NCBI RefSeq assembly: GCF_037622515.1
Contig: NZ_JBBJCN010000007.1
Location: 82,211-146,210, forward strand
Reading direction: 5' to 3'
DNA: 64,000 bases
DNA from: Paradesertivirga superstes
GTDB lineage: Bacteria; Bacteroidota; Bacteroidia; Sphingobacteriales; Sphingobacteriaceae
Position 1 is the first letter of the stretch, and every line of letters starts with the position of its first letter. The position numbers were made by a program, and so were the translations under genes. Positions 42,693-49,239 of the stretch are shown one piece after another. Below the pieces are notes generated by a model. The model had not been told where the DNA came from and ran no database searches. It worked only from the letters and a program-made list of their open reading frames with translations.

Positions 42693-43574
42693 ATGTTTAT
42701 AGAACGTTTTACCAACTATCTTCATTACGAAAAACGTTTCTCTGCGCATACCTTGAGCGCTTACATTCAGGATTTACATCAGTTCCAAAAATTTTTATTT
42801 CTGAGCGAAATTGATCTCGCTTCGGCCAGGCATCACGACATCCGTTCATGGATGGTAGAATTACTGGATGCAAAGACGGAGCCTAGAACCGTTCAGCGGA
42901 AATTATCCACTTTACGTACTTTCTATAAATTTCTTCAGCGGGAAATGCTTATTGATAGCAATCCGGCGTTGCAGGTAAAGGCTCCAAAAATTTCTAAGAA
43001 GCTTCCTGTATTTATTGAAGATTCGAGCATGAATAATTTGCTTGATGATAAAAACGTTTTTACCGGTGACTTCGAAGGCCTGAGAGATCAGCTTGTTATG
43101 GAGCTGCTTTTTGGAACAGGAATCCGGTTATCTGAATTACTGATTTTAAGCGAAGGCGATGTTAACATATACGAGCAAACTATTAAGGTTTTTGGTAAAC
43201 GTAGTAAAGAAAGGATAATTCCTGTTAATGTTACTTTGATCCGGTTACTGGAAGTATATATTAAACAAAAATCCGCGGAAAATTTTCAGAACCTTTCTCA
43301 AAAGTTGATCGTAACAAGTGAGGGAAAGCCCGCTTACTCTAAACTTATTTATCGTATAGTGAACAAATATCTGGCTTACATAAGTTCAAATCAAAAAAAG
43401 AGTCCTCATGTTTTACGCCATTCATTTGCCACAAGTTTATTAAATAAAGGCGCGGATTTAAACGCAATCAAAGAGCTTCTTGGACATGCAAGTTTAGCTG
43501 CAACCCAGGTTTATACCCATAATTCTGTTGAAAGATTAAAAACAATTTATAAACAAGCCCATCCAAAGGCCTAA
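42693..43574 (+). CDS. Tyrosine recombinase, XerC/XerD type
   Basis: A 293-aa site-specific recombinase, of the type that resolves chromosome dimers at dif. It has an N-terminal SAM-like core-binding domain (LHYEKRFSAHTLSAYIQDLH) and a catalytic domain with the family residues: Arg in LLFGTGIRLSELL, HxxR in HVLRHSFAT, His in LLGHASLAATQ, and the nucleophile Tyr in QVYTHNSVERL. It sits between rpsU and hpf, a common Bacteroidetes arrangement, and there are no mobile-element signs, so it is a housekeeping Xer rather than an integrase. XerC versus XerD cannot be decided from the sequence alone. Confidence 0.93.
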   Translation: MFIERFTNYLHYEKRFSAHTLSAYIQDLHQFQKFLFLSEIDLASARHHDIRSWMVELLDAKTEPRTVQRKLSTLRTFYKFLQREMLIDSNPALQVKAPKISKKLPVFIEDSSMNNLLDDKNVFTGDFEGLRDQLVMELLFGTGIRLSELLILSEGDVNIYEQTIKVFGKRSKERIIPVNVTLIRLLEVYIKQKSAENFQNLSQKLIVTSEGKPAYSKLIYRIVNKYLAYISSNQKKSPHVLRHSFATSLLNKGADLNAIKELLGHASLAATQVYTHNSVERLKTIYKQAHPKA

Positions 43575-43577
43575 AAC

Positions 43578-43584
43578 AAGGAGG
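43578..43584 (+). promoter_or_regulatory. Strong Shine-Dalgarno sequence of hpf
   Basis: AAGGAGG only 4 bases before the ATG at 43589. It is the second clear SD in this window, in the same operon as rpsU. Confidence 0.75.
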
Positions 43585-43588
43585 AAAA

Positions 43589-43933
43589 ATGAAAATTAGT
43601 GTTCAATCCATCCATTTCAATGCCGACAAGAAACTGTTGGCCTTTATTCAGAAGAAAGCCGATAAGCTGGATCAGTTTTTTGACCAGGTAATTAGTGCAG
43701 AAGTTTATCTAAGATTAGAACGAACTGAGGACGAGTTAAATAAAATTCTGGAGATAAAGTTAAATCTGCCTGGAACGATGCTTTTTTCAAAGCAGCAATG
43801 CAAATCATTTGAAGAAGCAGCAGATCTTGCGGCCGAATCGCTTAGACGGCAGATCGATAAATATAAGTCAAAATTAAATGTGCGTTTAAGTAATTATAAA
43901 ATGGATTTTGTTGGAAATATGGCCAATGCATAA
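43589..43933 (+). CDS. hpf: Ribosome hibernation-promoting factor, short HPF/YfiA type
   Basis: A 114-aa protein (KISVQSIHFNADKKLLAFIQ, then a helix, and SFEEAADLAAESLRRQIDKY), beta-alpha-beta-beta-beta-alpha fold. It binds the decoding site of idle 30S subunits in stationary phase. Only the N-terminal domain is present, not the long-form dimerisation domain. Its message has an SD sequence; with bS21 encoded two genes upstream, its translation may respond to ribosome state. A strong terminator follows. Confidence 0.93.
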   Translation: MKISVQSIHFNADKKLLAFIQKKADKLDQFFDQVISAEVYLRLERTEDELNKILEIKLNLPGTMLFSKQQCKSFEEAADLAAESLRRQIDKYKSKLNVRLSNYKMDFVGNMANA

Positions 43934-43957
43934 ATAAATTTTTTTCCATAAAACTCA

Positions 43958-43994
43958 GAAAATCCGGCAGTTAAAACACTGTCGGATTTTTTTT
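43958..43994 (+). terminator. Rho-independent terminator after hpf
   Basis: Stem AAATCCGgCAG with CTGtCGGATTT (one mismatch) around an 8-base loop, then eight T (43987-43994). Confidence 0.88.
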
Positions 43995-44004
43995 GGAAAA
44001 AAAT

Positions 44005-44034
44005 TTTGTTGAGCTGTTAATTTGTGTAGATTTG
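44005..44034 (+). promoter_or_regulatory. Promoter of the tRNA-tuf-secE-rpoBC block
   Basis: TTTG at 44005-44008, 18-base spacer, TAGATTTG at 44027-44034. Exact consensus. It lies just after the hpf terminator; the predicted leader is about 85 bases long before the first tRNA. Confidence 0.75.
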
Positions 44035-44083
44035 CAGTCCCTTTCAGAGAGGTCATTCTTTAAGAGACAATCACTGAAAGTAA

Positions 44084-44096
44084 TGTTCTTTAACTT
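44084..44096 (+). promoter_or_regulatory. boxA-like antitermination motif
   Basis: TGTTCTTTAACTT, close to the E. coli rrn boxA (TGCTCTTTAACAA), in the leader between the promoter and the first tRNA. In other bacteria boxA loads NusB/S10 to let polymerase pass terminators. A second partial copy (TTCTTTAAG) is near 44056. Confidence 0.5.
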
Positions 44097-44125
44097 GCGA
44101 ATTTTTTAAGTGTTTAAAAATACAC

Positions 44126-44198
<73 letters not shown>

Positions 44199-44230
44199 CT
44201 TTAATTTCAGATCAGCCGATCTGAAATTTT

Positions 44231-44311
44231 GGGGGGATACCAGAGCGGTCAAATGGGACGGACTGTAAATCCGTTGCTTCGGCTACGAAGGTTCGAATCC
44301 TTCTCCCCCCA
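44231..44311 (+). tRNA. tRNA-Tyr (anticodon GTA)
   Basis: Class II tRNA with a long variable arm. Acceptor GGGGGGA/TCCCCCC, anticodon GTA at 44265-44267, T loop GGTTCGAATCC. CCA not encoded. Confidence 0.96.
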
Positions 44312-44398
44312 CTGGAATAAATGATTGAAGGAAGGAATATTTGAAGGTTTGAATTGATTCTCTCATTCACTCCCTTCTTTATTCAATCATTGGAATAA
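44312..44398. repeat. Palindromic REP-like element between tRNA-Tyr and tRNA-Gly
   Basis: Imperfect inverted repeat: ATGATTGAA (near 44321) with TTCAATCAT (near 44383). It contains, in reverse, the 16-base word of the mreB-mreC element (44357-44372). Second of three related palindromes. Confidence 0.7.
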
Positions 44399-44406
44399 GA
44401 TAATAA

Positions 44407-44479
44407 GCGGAAGTAGCTCAGTTGGTAGAGCGATAGCCTTCCAAGCTATAGGTCGCGAGTTCGAACCTCGTCTTCCGCT
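44407..44479 (+). tRNA. tRNA-Gly (anticodon TCC)
   Basis: Acceptor GCGGAAG/CTTCCGC, anticodon TCC at 44440-44442, T loop AGTTCGAACCTC. CCA not encoded. Confidence 0.96.
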
Positions 44480-44564
44480 CATTAATAGTTAAGCAGTCGG
44501 CATTTGCCGTTTGCAGTTTTTTCATTTTGTGAGAACTGGTAAATGAAAAGCAATTGTAATAAAA

Positions 44565-44636
<72 letters not shown>

Positions 44637-44695
44637 CTTGAATGTAATTAATTCATAAAATATAAAATTTAACCTACTAATAGAAGTATAACATC

Positions 44696-45883
44696 ATGGC
44701 AAAAGAAAAATTTGACCGTAGTAAACCCCACCTTAACATAGGTACAATCGGTCACGTTGACCACGGTAAGACTACATTAACTGCCGCTATTACAAAAGTA
44801 TTAGCAGATGCAGGATATTCAGAAGCGCGTTCATTTGAATCAATTGACTCTGCTCCTGAAGAAAAAGAAAGAGGTATCACTATCAATACAGCTCACGTAG
44901 AATATTCTACAAAAAACCGTCACTATGCACACGTTGACTGTCCTGGTCACGCGGATTATGTAAAGAACATGGTTACAGGTGCTGCTCAGATGGATGGTGC
45001 TATCATCGTAGTTGCTGCAACGGATGGTCCTATGCCTCAAACTCGTGAGCACATTCTTTTGGCTCGCCAGGTTGGTGTTCCTTCTCTTGTTGTATTTATG
45101 AACAAGGTAGATATGGTTGATGATCCTGAGCTTTTAGAACTTGTTGAAATGGAAGTTCGTGAGCTATTATCTTTCTACGATTTCCCGGGTGATGATATTC
45201 CTGTAATTCAGGGTTCAGCTCTTGGTGGATTGAACGGTGATCCAAACTGGGTTCCAAAAATTCTTGAATTAATGGATGCTGTTGATAGCTACATTCCAAT
45301 TCCTCCACGTTTAACTGAGCTTCCTTTCTTGATGCCAGTTGAAGACGTTTTCTCAATCACTGGTCGTGGTACTGTTGCTACAGGACGTATTGAGCGTGGT
45401 GTTATTAACTCAGGAGAGCCGGTAGAAATACTAGGTATGGGTGCTGAAAACTTAAAATCAACTGTAACAGGAGTAGAAATGTTCCGTAAAATCCTTGACA
45501 GAGGTGAAGCAGGTGATAACGTAGGTTTGTTGTTACGTGGTATTGAGAAAACTGATATCCGTCGTGGTATGGTTATCTGTAAACCAGGTTCAGTAACTCC
45601 TCACACAGATTTCAAAGCTGAGGTTTACGTATTATCAAAAGCAGAAGGTGGCCGTCACACTCCATTCTTCAACAAATACCGTCCACAATTCTACTTCCGT
45701 ACAACAGACGTAACTGGCGAGATCACTCTTGCTGAAGGAGTAGAAATGGTTATGCCAGGTGATAACGTTACTATCTCTGTAAAACTTATCAACGCTATCG
45801 CGATGGAAAAAGGTTTACGTTTCGCTATCCGCGAAGGTGGTAGAACAGTTGGTGCTGGTCAGGTAACTGAAATCGTAGCATAA
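44696..45883 (+). CDS. tuf: Elongation factor Tu
   Basis: GTPase that brings aminoacyl-tRNA to the ribosome. The 395-aa protein has G1 GHVDHGKTT, switch I with ERGITINTAHVEY, G3 DCPGHADY, and G4 NKVD. The C-terminal beta domains end TVGAGQVTEIVA. Full length, no SD. It stands in the classic Bacteroidetes order tRNA-Thr-tuf-tRNA-Trp-secE-nusG. Confidence 0.99.
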   Translation: MAKEKFDRSKPHLNIGTIGHVDHGKTTLTAAITKVLADAGYSEARSFESIDSAPEEKERGITINTAHVEYSTKNRHYAHVDCPGHADYVKNMVTGAAQMDGAIIVVAATDGPMPQTREHILLARQVGVPSLVVFMNKVDMVDDPELLELVEMEVRELLSFYDFPGDDIPVIQGSALGGLNGDPNWVPKILELMDAVDSYIPIPPRLTELPFLMPVEDVFSITGRGTVATGRIERGVINSGEPVEILGMGAENLKSTVTGVEMFRKILDRGEAGDNVGLLLRGIEKTDIRRGMVICKPGSVTPHTDFKAEVYVLSKAEGGRHTPFFNKYRPQFYFRTTDVTGEITLAEGVEMVMPGDNVTISVKLINAIAMEKGLRFAIREGGRTVGAGQVTEIVA

Positions 45884-45929
45884 AACCTTTTAATTCCTTA
45901 AGGGGATTAAATTTAGGGTTCAATACATT

Positions 45930-45960
45930 CAAAGTACTTAGTTTTTTACTAAGTACTTTG
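45930..45960. other. Long perfect hairpin between tuf and tRNA-Trp
   Basis: A 13-bp perfect stem (CAAAGTACTTAGT 45930-45942 with ACTAAGTACTTTG 45948-45960) around five T. The T run is in the loop and none follows the stem, so it is not a classic terminator. It may mark RNA processing or partial termination between tuf and the downstream genes. Confidence 0.6.
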
Positions 45961-46002
45961 TTACTGAATAACAAAATCTATTTCTTCCAGGAGAAATAGT
46001 TT

Positions 46003-46073
46003 ACGGGAATAGTTCAACGGTAGAATAGAGGTCTCCAAAACCTTTGATCAGGGTTCGAATCCTTGTTCCCGTG
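46003..46073 (+). tRNA. tRNA-Trp (anticodon CCA)
   Basis: Acceptor ACGGGAA/TTCCCGT, anticodon CCA at 46035-46037, T loop GGTTCGAATCC, discriminator G. It ends 13 bases before secE. Confidence 0.96.
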
Positions 46074-46086
46074 CTAAAGCTTTAAA

Positions 46087-46287
46087 ATGGCTAAAGTAGT
46101 AGAATTTTTAAAAGAATCGTACGATGAAATGACCACTAAGGTCTCCTGGCCTACATGGTCAGAATTGCAGAATTCTGCAGTTATCGTACTGGTAGCATCA
46201 TTAATCATTGCATTATTGATTTTTGCTATGGATAATGGGGTGCGTACTATAATAGAAACATTTTATCATTCAGTAGCAAATGGTTAA
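46087..46287 (+). CDS. secE: Preprotein translocase subunit SecE
   Basis: A 66-aa clamp subunit of the SecYEG channel. One membrane helix (AVIVLVASLIIALLIFAM) follows the conserved amphipathic stretch YDEMTTKVSWPTWSEL. This is the short single-helix form. The nusG gene follows at once. Confidence 0.96.
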   Translation: MAKVVEFLKESYDEMTTKVSWPTWSELQNSAVIVLVASLIIALLIFAMDNGVRTIIETFYHSVANG

Positions 46288-46291
46288 CGCA

Positions 46292-46834
46292 ATGAGTGAT
46301 CAATTGAAATGGTATGTGGTTAGGGCTGTAAGTGGCAAGGAGAAAAAGGTTAAACAATATATCGAGTCCGAGATTAATCGTCTTGGAATTTCTCATTTGT
46401 TACCACAGGTACTGATTCCTATGGAAAAGTATTATCAGATGCGTGAAGGAAAGAAAATCGCTAAAGAGCGGAATTTTTATCCTGGATACGTTCTGATTGA
46501 AGCTAATCTTGACGGAGAGCTTGAACACATAATTAAGAATGTAAACAGTGTTATTGGTTTTCTTGGCGACAAGCAAGGCAATGCTGTTCCATTACGTCCT
46601 GCAGAAGTGAACCGGATACTTGGAAAAGTTGATGAGATGGCTCAGCAGGGAGAAGTCATGAATGTGCCATATTACGTAGGCGAAAACGTTAAAGTAATGG
46701 ATGGTCCGTTTAATGGTTTTACAGGTGTAATTGAAGAGGTTAACGAAGAGAAGAAAAAACTGAAAGTTATGGTTAAGATCTTCGGTCGCCGTACTCCATT
46801 GGAGTTAAATTACATGCAGGTAGAGAAAGAATAA
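46292..46834 (+). CDS. nusG: Transcription termination/antitermination factor NusG
   Basis: Binds RNA polymerase and links it to Rho or to the ribosome. The start is placed at 46292 (MSDQLKWYVVRAVSGKE, 180 aa), just after the secE stop. The in-frame ATG at 46280 would add four residues and overlap secE by 8 bases. NGN domain from residue ~7, with FYPGYVLIEANLD. The C-terminal KOW domain holds YVGENVKVMDGPFNGFTGVI. Confidence 0.97.
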   Translation: MSDQLKWYVVRAVSGKEKKVKQYIESEINRLGISHLLPQVLIPMEKYYQMREGKKIAKERNFYPGYVLIEANLDGELEHIIKNVNSVIGFLGDKQGNAVPLRPAEVNRILGKVDEMAQQGEVMNVPYYVGENVKVMDGPFNGFTGVIEEVNEEKKKLKVMVKIFGRRTPLELNYMQVEKE

Positions 46835-46977
46835 AAGTATAAGGTAGCAAGTATAAAGTAAAAGGATGAGGCGCGGTTAGTCTTGATACCTGACGCTAAA
46901 TACTGTTACTCCATAAAAATCTTAAATGTTACATAGCTTCCAACTAACTAACATTGAGTATCAAATAATCAACAAAA
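46835..46977. repeat. Degenerate inverted repeat before rplK
   Basis: The gap holds related, roughly complementary words (AAGGTAGCAAGTATAAAG and CTTGATACCTGACGCTAAA). These look like a decayed intergenic repeat of a different type from the three TGAATGA palindromes. No promoter box seen, so rplK is probably read through from nusG. Confidence 0.35.
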
Positions 46978-47418
46978 ATGGCAAAACAAGTTAGTGCGCT
47001 TATTAAATTACAGATTAAGGGAGGGGCAGCAAACCCGTCTCCACCGGTAGGACCTGCGTTAGGTGCTAAAGGTGTAAACATCATGGAATTTTGTAAGCAA
47101 TTTAATGCACGTACGCAAGACAAGCCAGGCAAAGTATTGCCAGTTGTAATTACAGTTTACGCAGACAAGTCATTCGAATTTATCATTAAAACTCCACCGG
47201 TAGCCATCCAGTTAATGGAAGTTACAGGTTTAAAGAGTGGATCGGCAGAGCCTAACCGTAAAAAGGTAGCTCAGGTTTCCTGGGAACAGGTTGAAACCAT
47301 TGCTAAAGATAAGATGACCGACTTAAATGCATTTACTATAGAGTCTGCCATGAGAATGGTTGCCGGTACAGCACGCAGTATGGGAATTACCGTTAGTGGT
47401 AACGCTCCCTGGAATTAA
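46978..47418 (+). CDS. rplK: 50S ribosomal protein uL11
   Basis: A 146-aa component of the GTPase-associated centre. N-terminal domain with GGAANPSPPVGPALGAKGVN, C-terminal rRNA-binding domain ending RSMGITVSGNAPWN. Binds 23S rRNA with bL12 stalk proteins. Start ATG at 46978. L1 follows after 18 bases. Confidence 0.98.
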   Translation: MAKQVSALIKLQIKGGAANPSPPVGPALGAKGVNIMEFCKQFNARTQDKPGKVLPVVITVYADKSFEFIIKTPPVAIQLMEVTGLKSGSAEPNRKKVAQVSWEQVETIAKDKMTDLNAFTIESAMRMVAGTARSMGITVSGNAPWN

Positions 47419-47436
47419 TTAATTCAAATTAAGAAA

Positions 47437-48135
47437 GTGGCTAGATTAACAAAAAATCAGAAAAAGGCACTATCCAAAATTGAGGTAGGTAAAGCATATA
47501 CTTTACAGGATGCATCTGCACTTGTAAAAGATATTACCACTACAAAATTTGATGCTTCTGTAGATATTGACGTTCGTTTGGGCGTTGATCCTCGTAAAGC
47601 AAATCAAATGGTACGTGGTATCGCGACATTGCCTCATGGTACAGGTAAGACTGTTCGTGTTTTAGCATTAGTAACTCCTGATAAGGAAGAAGAAGCTAAA
47701 GCTGCGGGTGCAGATTACGTGGGTCTGGATGAGTATATCGCCAAAATAGAAGGTGGATGGACAGATGTTGATATCATTATCACCATGCCTAGTGTTATGG
47801 CAAAAGTAGGTAGACTTGGACGTATTTTAGGTCCTCGTAACCTTATGCCGAACCCTAAATCTGGTACTGTAACTACTGATGTAGGTAAAGCAGTAACGGA
47901 TGTTAAAGGTGGTAAGATTGATTTCAAGGTTGATAAAACCGGTATCATCCATACTTCCATAGGGAAAGTATCTTTCCCGGCTGACAAGATTTATGAGAAT
48001 GCGGTTGAAATTCTTCAAACGCTTTCAAAATTAAAGCCTTCGTCATCAAAAGGAACATATTTCAAGAGTATTCATATCTCTTCGACTATGTCTCCTGGAA
48101 TCGAAGTTGAAACTAAATCAGTAGTGGGGATCTAA
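47437..48135 (+). CDS. rplA: 50S ribosomal protein uL1
   Basis: A 232-aa protein of the L1 stalk. The start codon is GTG (47437), giving MARLTKNQKKAL. It has the signature PRNLMPNPKSGTVT and ends STMSPGIEVETKSVVGI. In other bacteria L1 represses the L11-L1 message by binding a mimic of its rRNA site; no clear mimic was recognised here. Confidence 0.98.
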   Translation: MARLTKNQKKALSKIEVGKAYTLQDASALVKDITTTKFDASVDIDVRLGVDPRKANQMVRGIATLPHGTGKTVRVLALVTPDKEEEAKAAGADYVGLDEYIAKIEGGWTDVDIIITMPSVMAKVGRLGRILGPRNLMPNPKSGTVTTDVGKAVTDVKGGKIDFKVDKTGIIHTSIGKVSFPADKIYENAVEILQTLSKLKPSSSKGTYFKSIHISSTMSPGIEVETKSVVGI

Positions 48136-48137
48136 TC

Positions 48138-48656
48138 ATGAGAAAAGAAGAAAAACAAGAGATTGTTCAAGCTTTGACTGAGCAGATCAAAGAGTATGGT
48201 AATTTTTATATTACTGATACTTCTGACCTAACTGTAGCTAAAATTACTACAATCCGTCGTAAATTTTTTGAAAACGGGATTTCTCTTCAGGTAGCTAAAA
48301 ATACCCTTATTCGTAAGGCTATGGAAGCTGCAGGAGTTGACTCTTCAGAATTCGACAGTGTATTAAAAGGCTCATCAACTATCCTGTTTTCAACAGTAGC
48401 AAATGCTCCTGCAAAATTGATTAAAGAACTTAGAAGAAGTGGTGATAAACCGCTTTTGAAAGGGGCTTATATTGATACAGCGGTATTTGTTGGCGATAAT
48501 CAATTAGATGCTCTTGCAACTTTAAAATCGAAAGAAGAGCTTGTTGGAGAAATCATTGGATTATTGCAATCGCCTGCTAAAAATGTTATTTCGGCTCTTA
48601 AATCAGGCGGAACTACAATTGCAGGATTAGTGAAAACATTACAAGAAAGAGGTTAA
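48138..48656 (+). CDS. rplJ: 50S ribosomal protein uL10
   Basis: A 172-aa stalk base protein that carries the bL12 dimers. The N-terminal rRNA-binding domain (RKEEKQEIVQALTEQIKEYG) is followed by a C-terminal helix for bL12. Two bases separate it from rplA. Confidence 0.97.
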   Translation: MRKEEKQEIVQALTEQIKEYGNFYITDTSDLTVAKITTIRRKFFENGISLQVAKNTLIRKAMEAAGVDSSEFDSVLKGSSTILFSTVANAPAKLIKELRRSGDKPLLKGAYIDTAVFVGDNQLDALATLKSKEELVGEIIGLLQSPAKNVISALKSGGTTIAGLVKTLQERG

Positions 48657-48713
48657 AACGGACACCTGTAAGTTCCGTAATTTAAAAAAGTATTGAATTA
48701 AAAATTAAATATA

Positions 48714-49091
48714 ATGGCAGATTTAAAAGCGTTTGCTGATCAATTGGTAAACTTGACAGTAAAAGAAGTTAACGAATTAGCTCAGATCCTAAAAGACGAG
48801 TATGGTATTGAGCCTGCTGCTGCTGCGGTTGCAGTTGCTGCTGGTCCAGCTGGTGATGCACCTGCTGCTGCAGAAGAAAAAACTTCTTTCGACGTTATCC
48901 TTAAAGAGGCTGGTGGTCAGAAGTTAGCAGTTGTTAAACTTGTAAAAGATTTAACAGGTCTTGGTTTGAAAGAAGCTAAAGATTTAGTTGACGGAGCTCC
49001 AAAAGAATTGAAAGCTGGTGTAACTAAAGACGAAGCTGAAGCTTTGAAAAAACAATTAGAAGAAGCAGGAGCTGTTGTTGAAGTTAAGTAA
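48714..49091 (+). CDS. rplL: 50S ribosomal protein bL12 (L7/L12)
   Basis: A 125-aa acidic stalk protein. N-terminal dimerisation helices (VNLTVKEVNELAQILKDEYG), an Ala-rich hinge (residues ~38-55), and the C-terminal domain that recruits GTPases (FDVILKEAGGQKLAVVKLVK then GLGLKEAKDLVDGAPK). Very strong codon bias toward preferred codons, as expected. Confidence 0.98.
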   Translation: MADLKAFADQLVNLTVKEVNELAQILKDEYGIEPAAAAVAVAAGPAGDAPAAAEEKTSFDVILKEAGGQKLAVVKLVKDLTGLGLKEAKDLVDGAPKELKAGVTKDEAEALKKQLEEAGAVVEVK

Positions 49092-49117
49092 GCTTAACTC
49101 AATAAAAAAATAGCCTT

Positions 49118-49141
49118 AGACTCCGGTTTTCACCGGGGTCT
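49118..49141 (+). terminator. Probable attenuator hairpin between rplL and rpoB
   Basis: A 9-bp stem (AGACTCCGG 49118-49126 with CCGGGGTCT 49133-49141, one G:U), 6-base loop, followed by T-rich but broken sequence. It sits where E. coli has its rplL-rpoB attenuator, which makes RNA polymerase subunits less abundant than ribosomal proteins. Confidence 0.55.
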
Positions 49142-49239
49142 ATTGCTGTTTGTATTGTACCCATTTTTGTTTGACTTACAAGATTGGGGATAATCCAAAA
49201 TAAGTCACAGTTTATTTTTTAAACTAAAATCTTAATCCA

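Noticed and set aside
42693..43574. Tyrosine recombinase as sign of an integrated element
   Set aside because: It is in the conserved rpsU-xerC-hpf arrangement, has no att-like repeats or cargo genes around it, and reads as housekeeping XerC/D.
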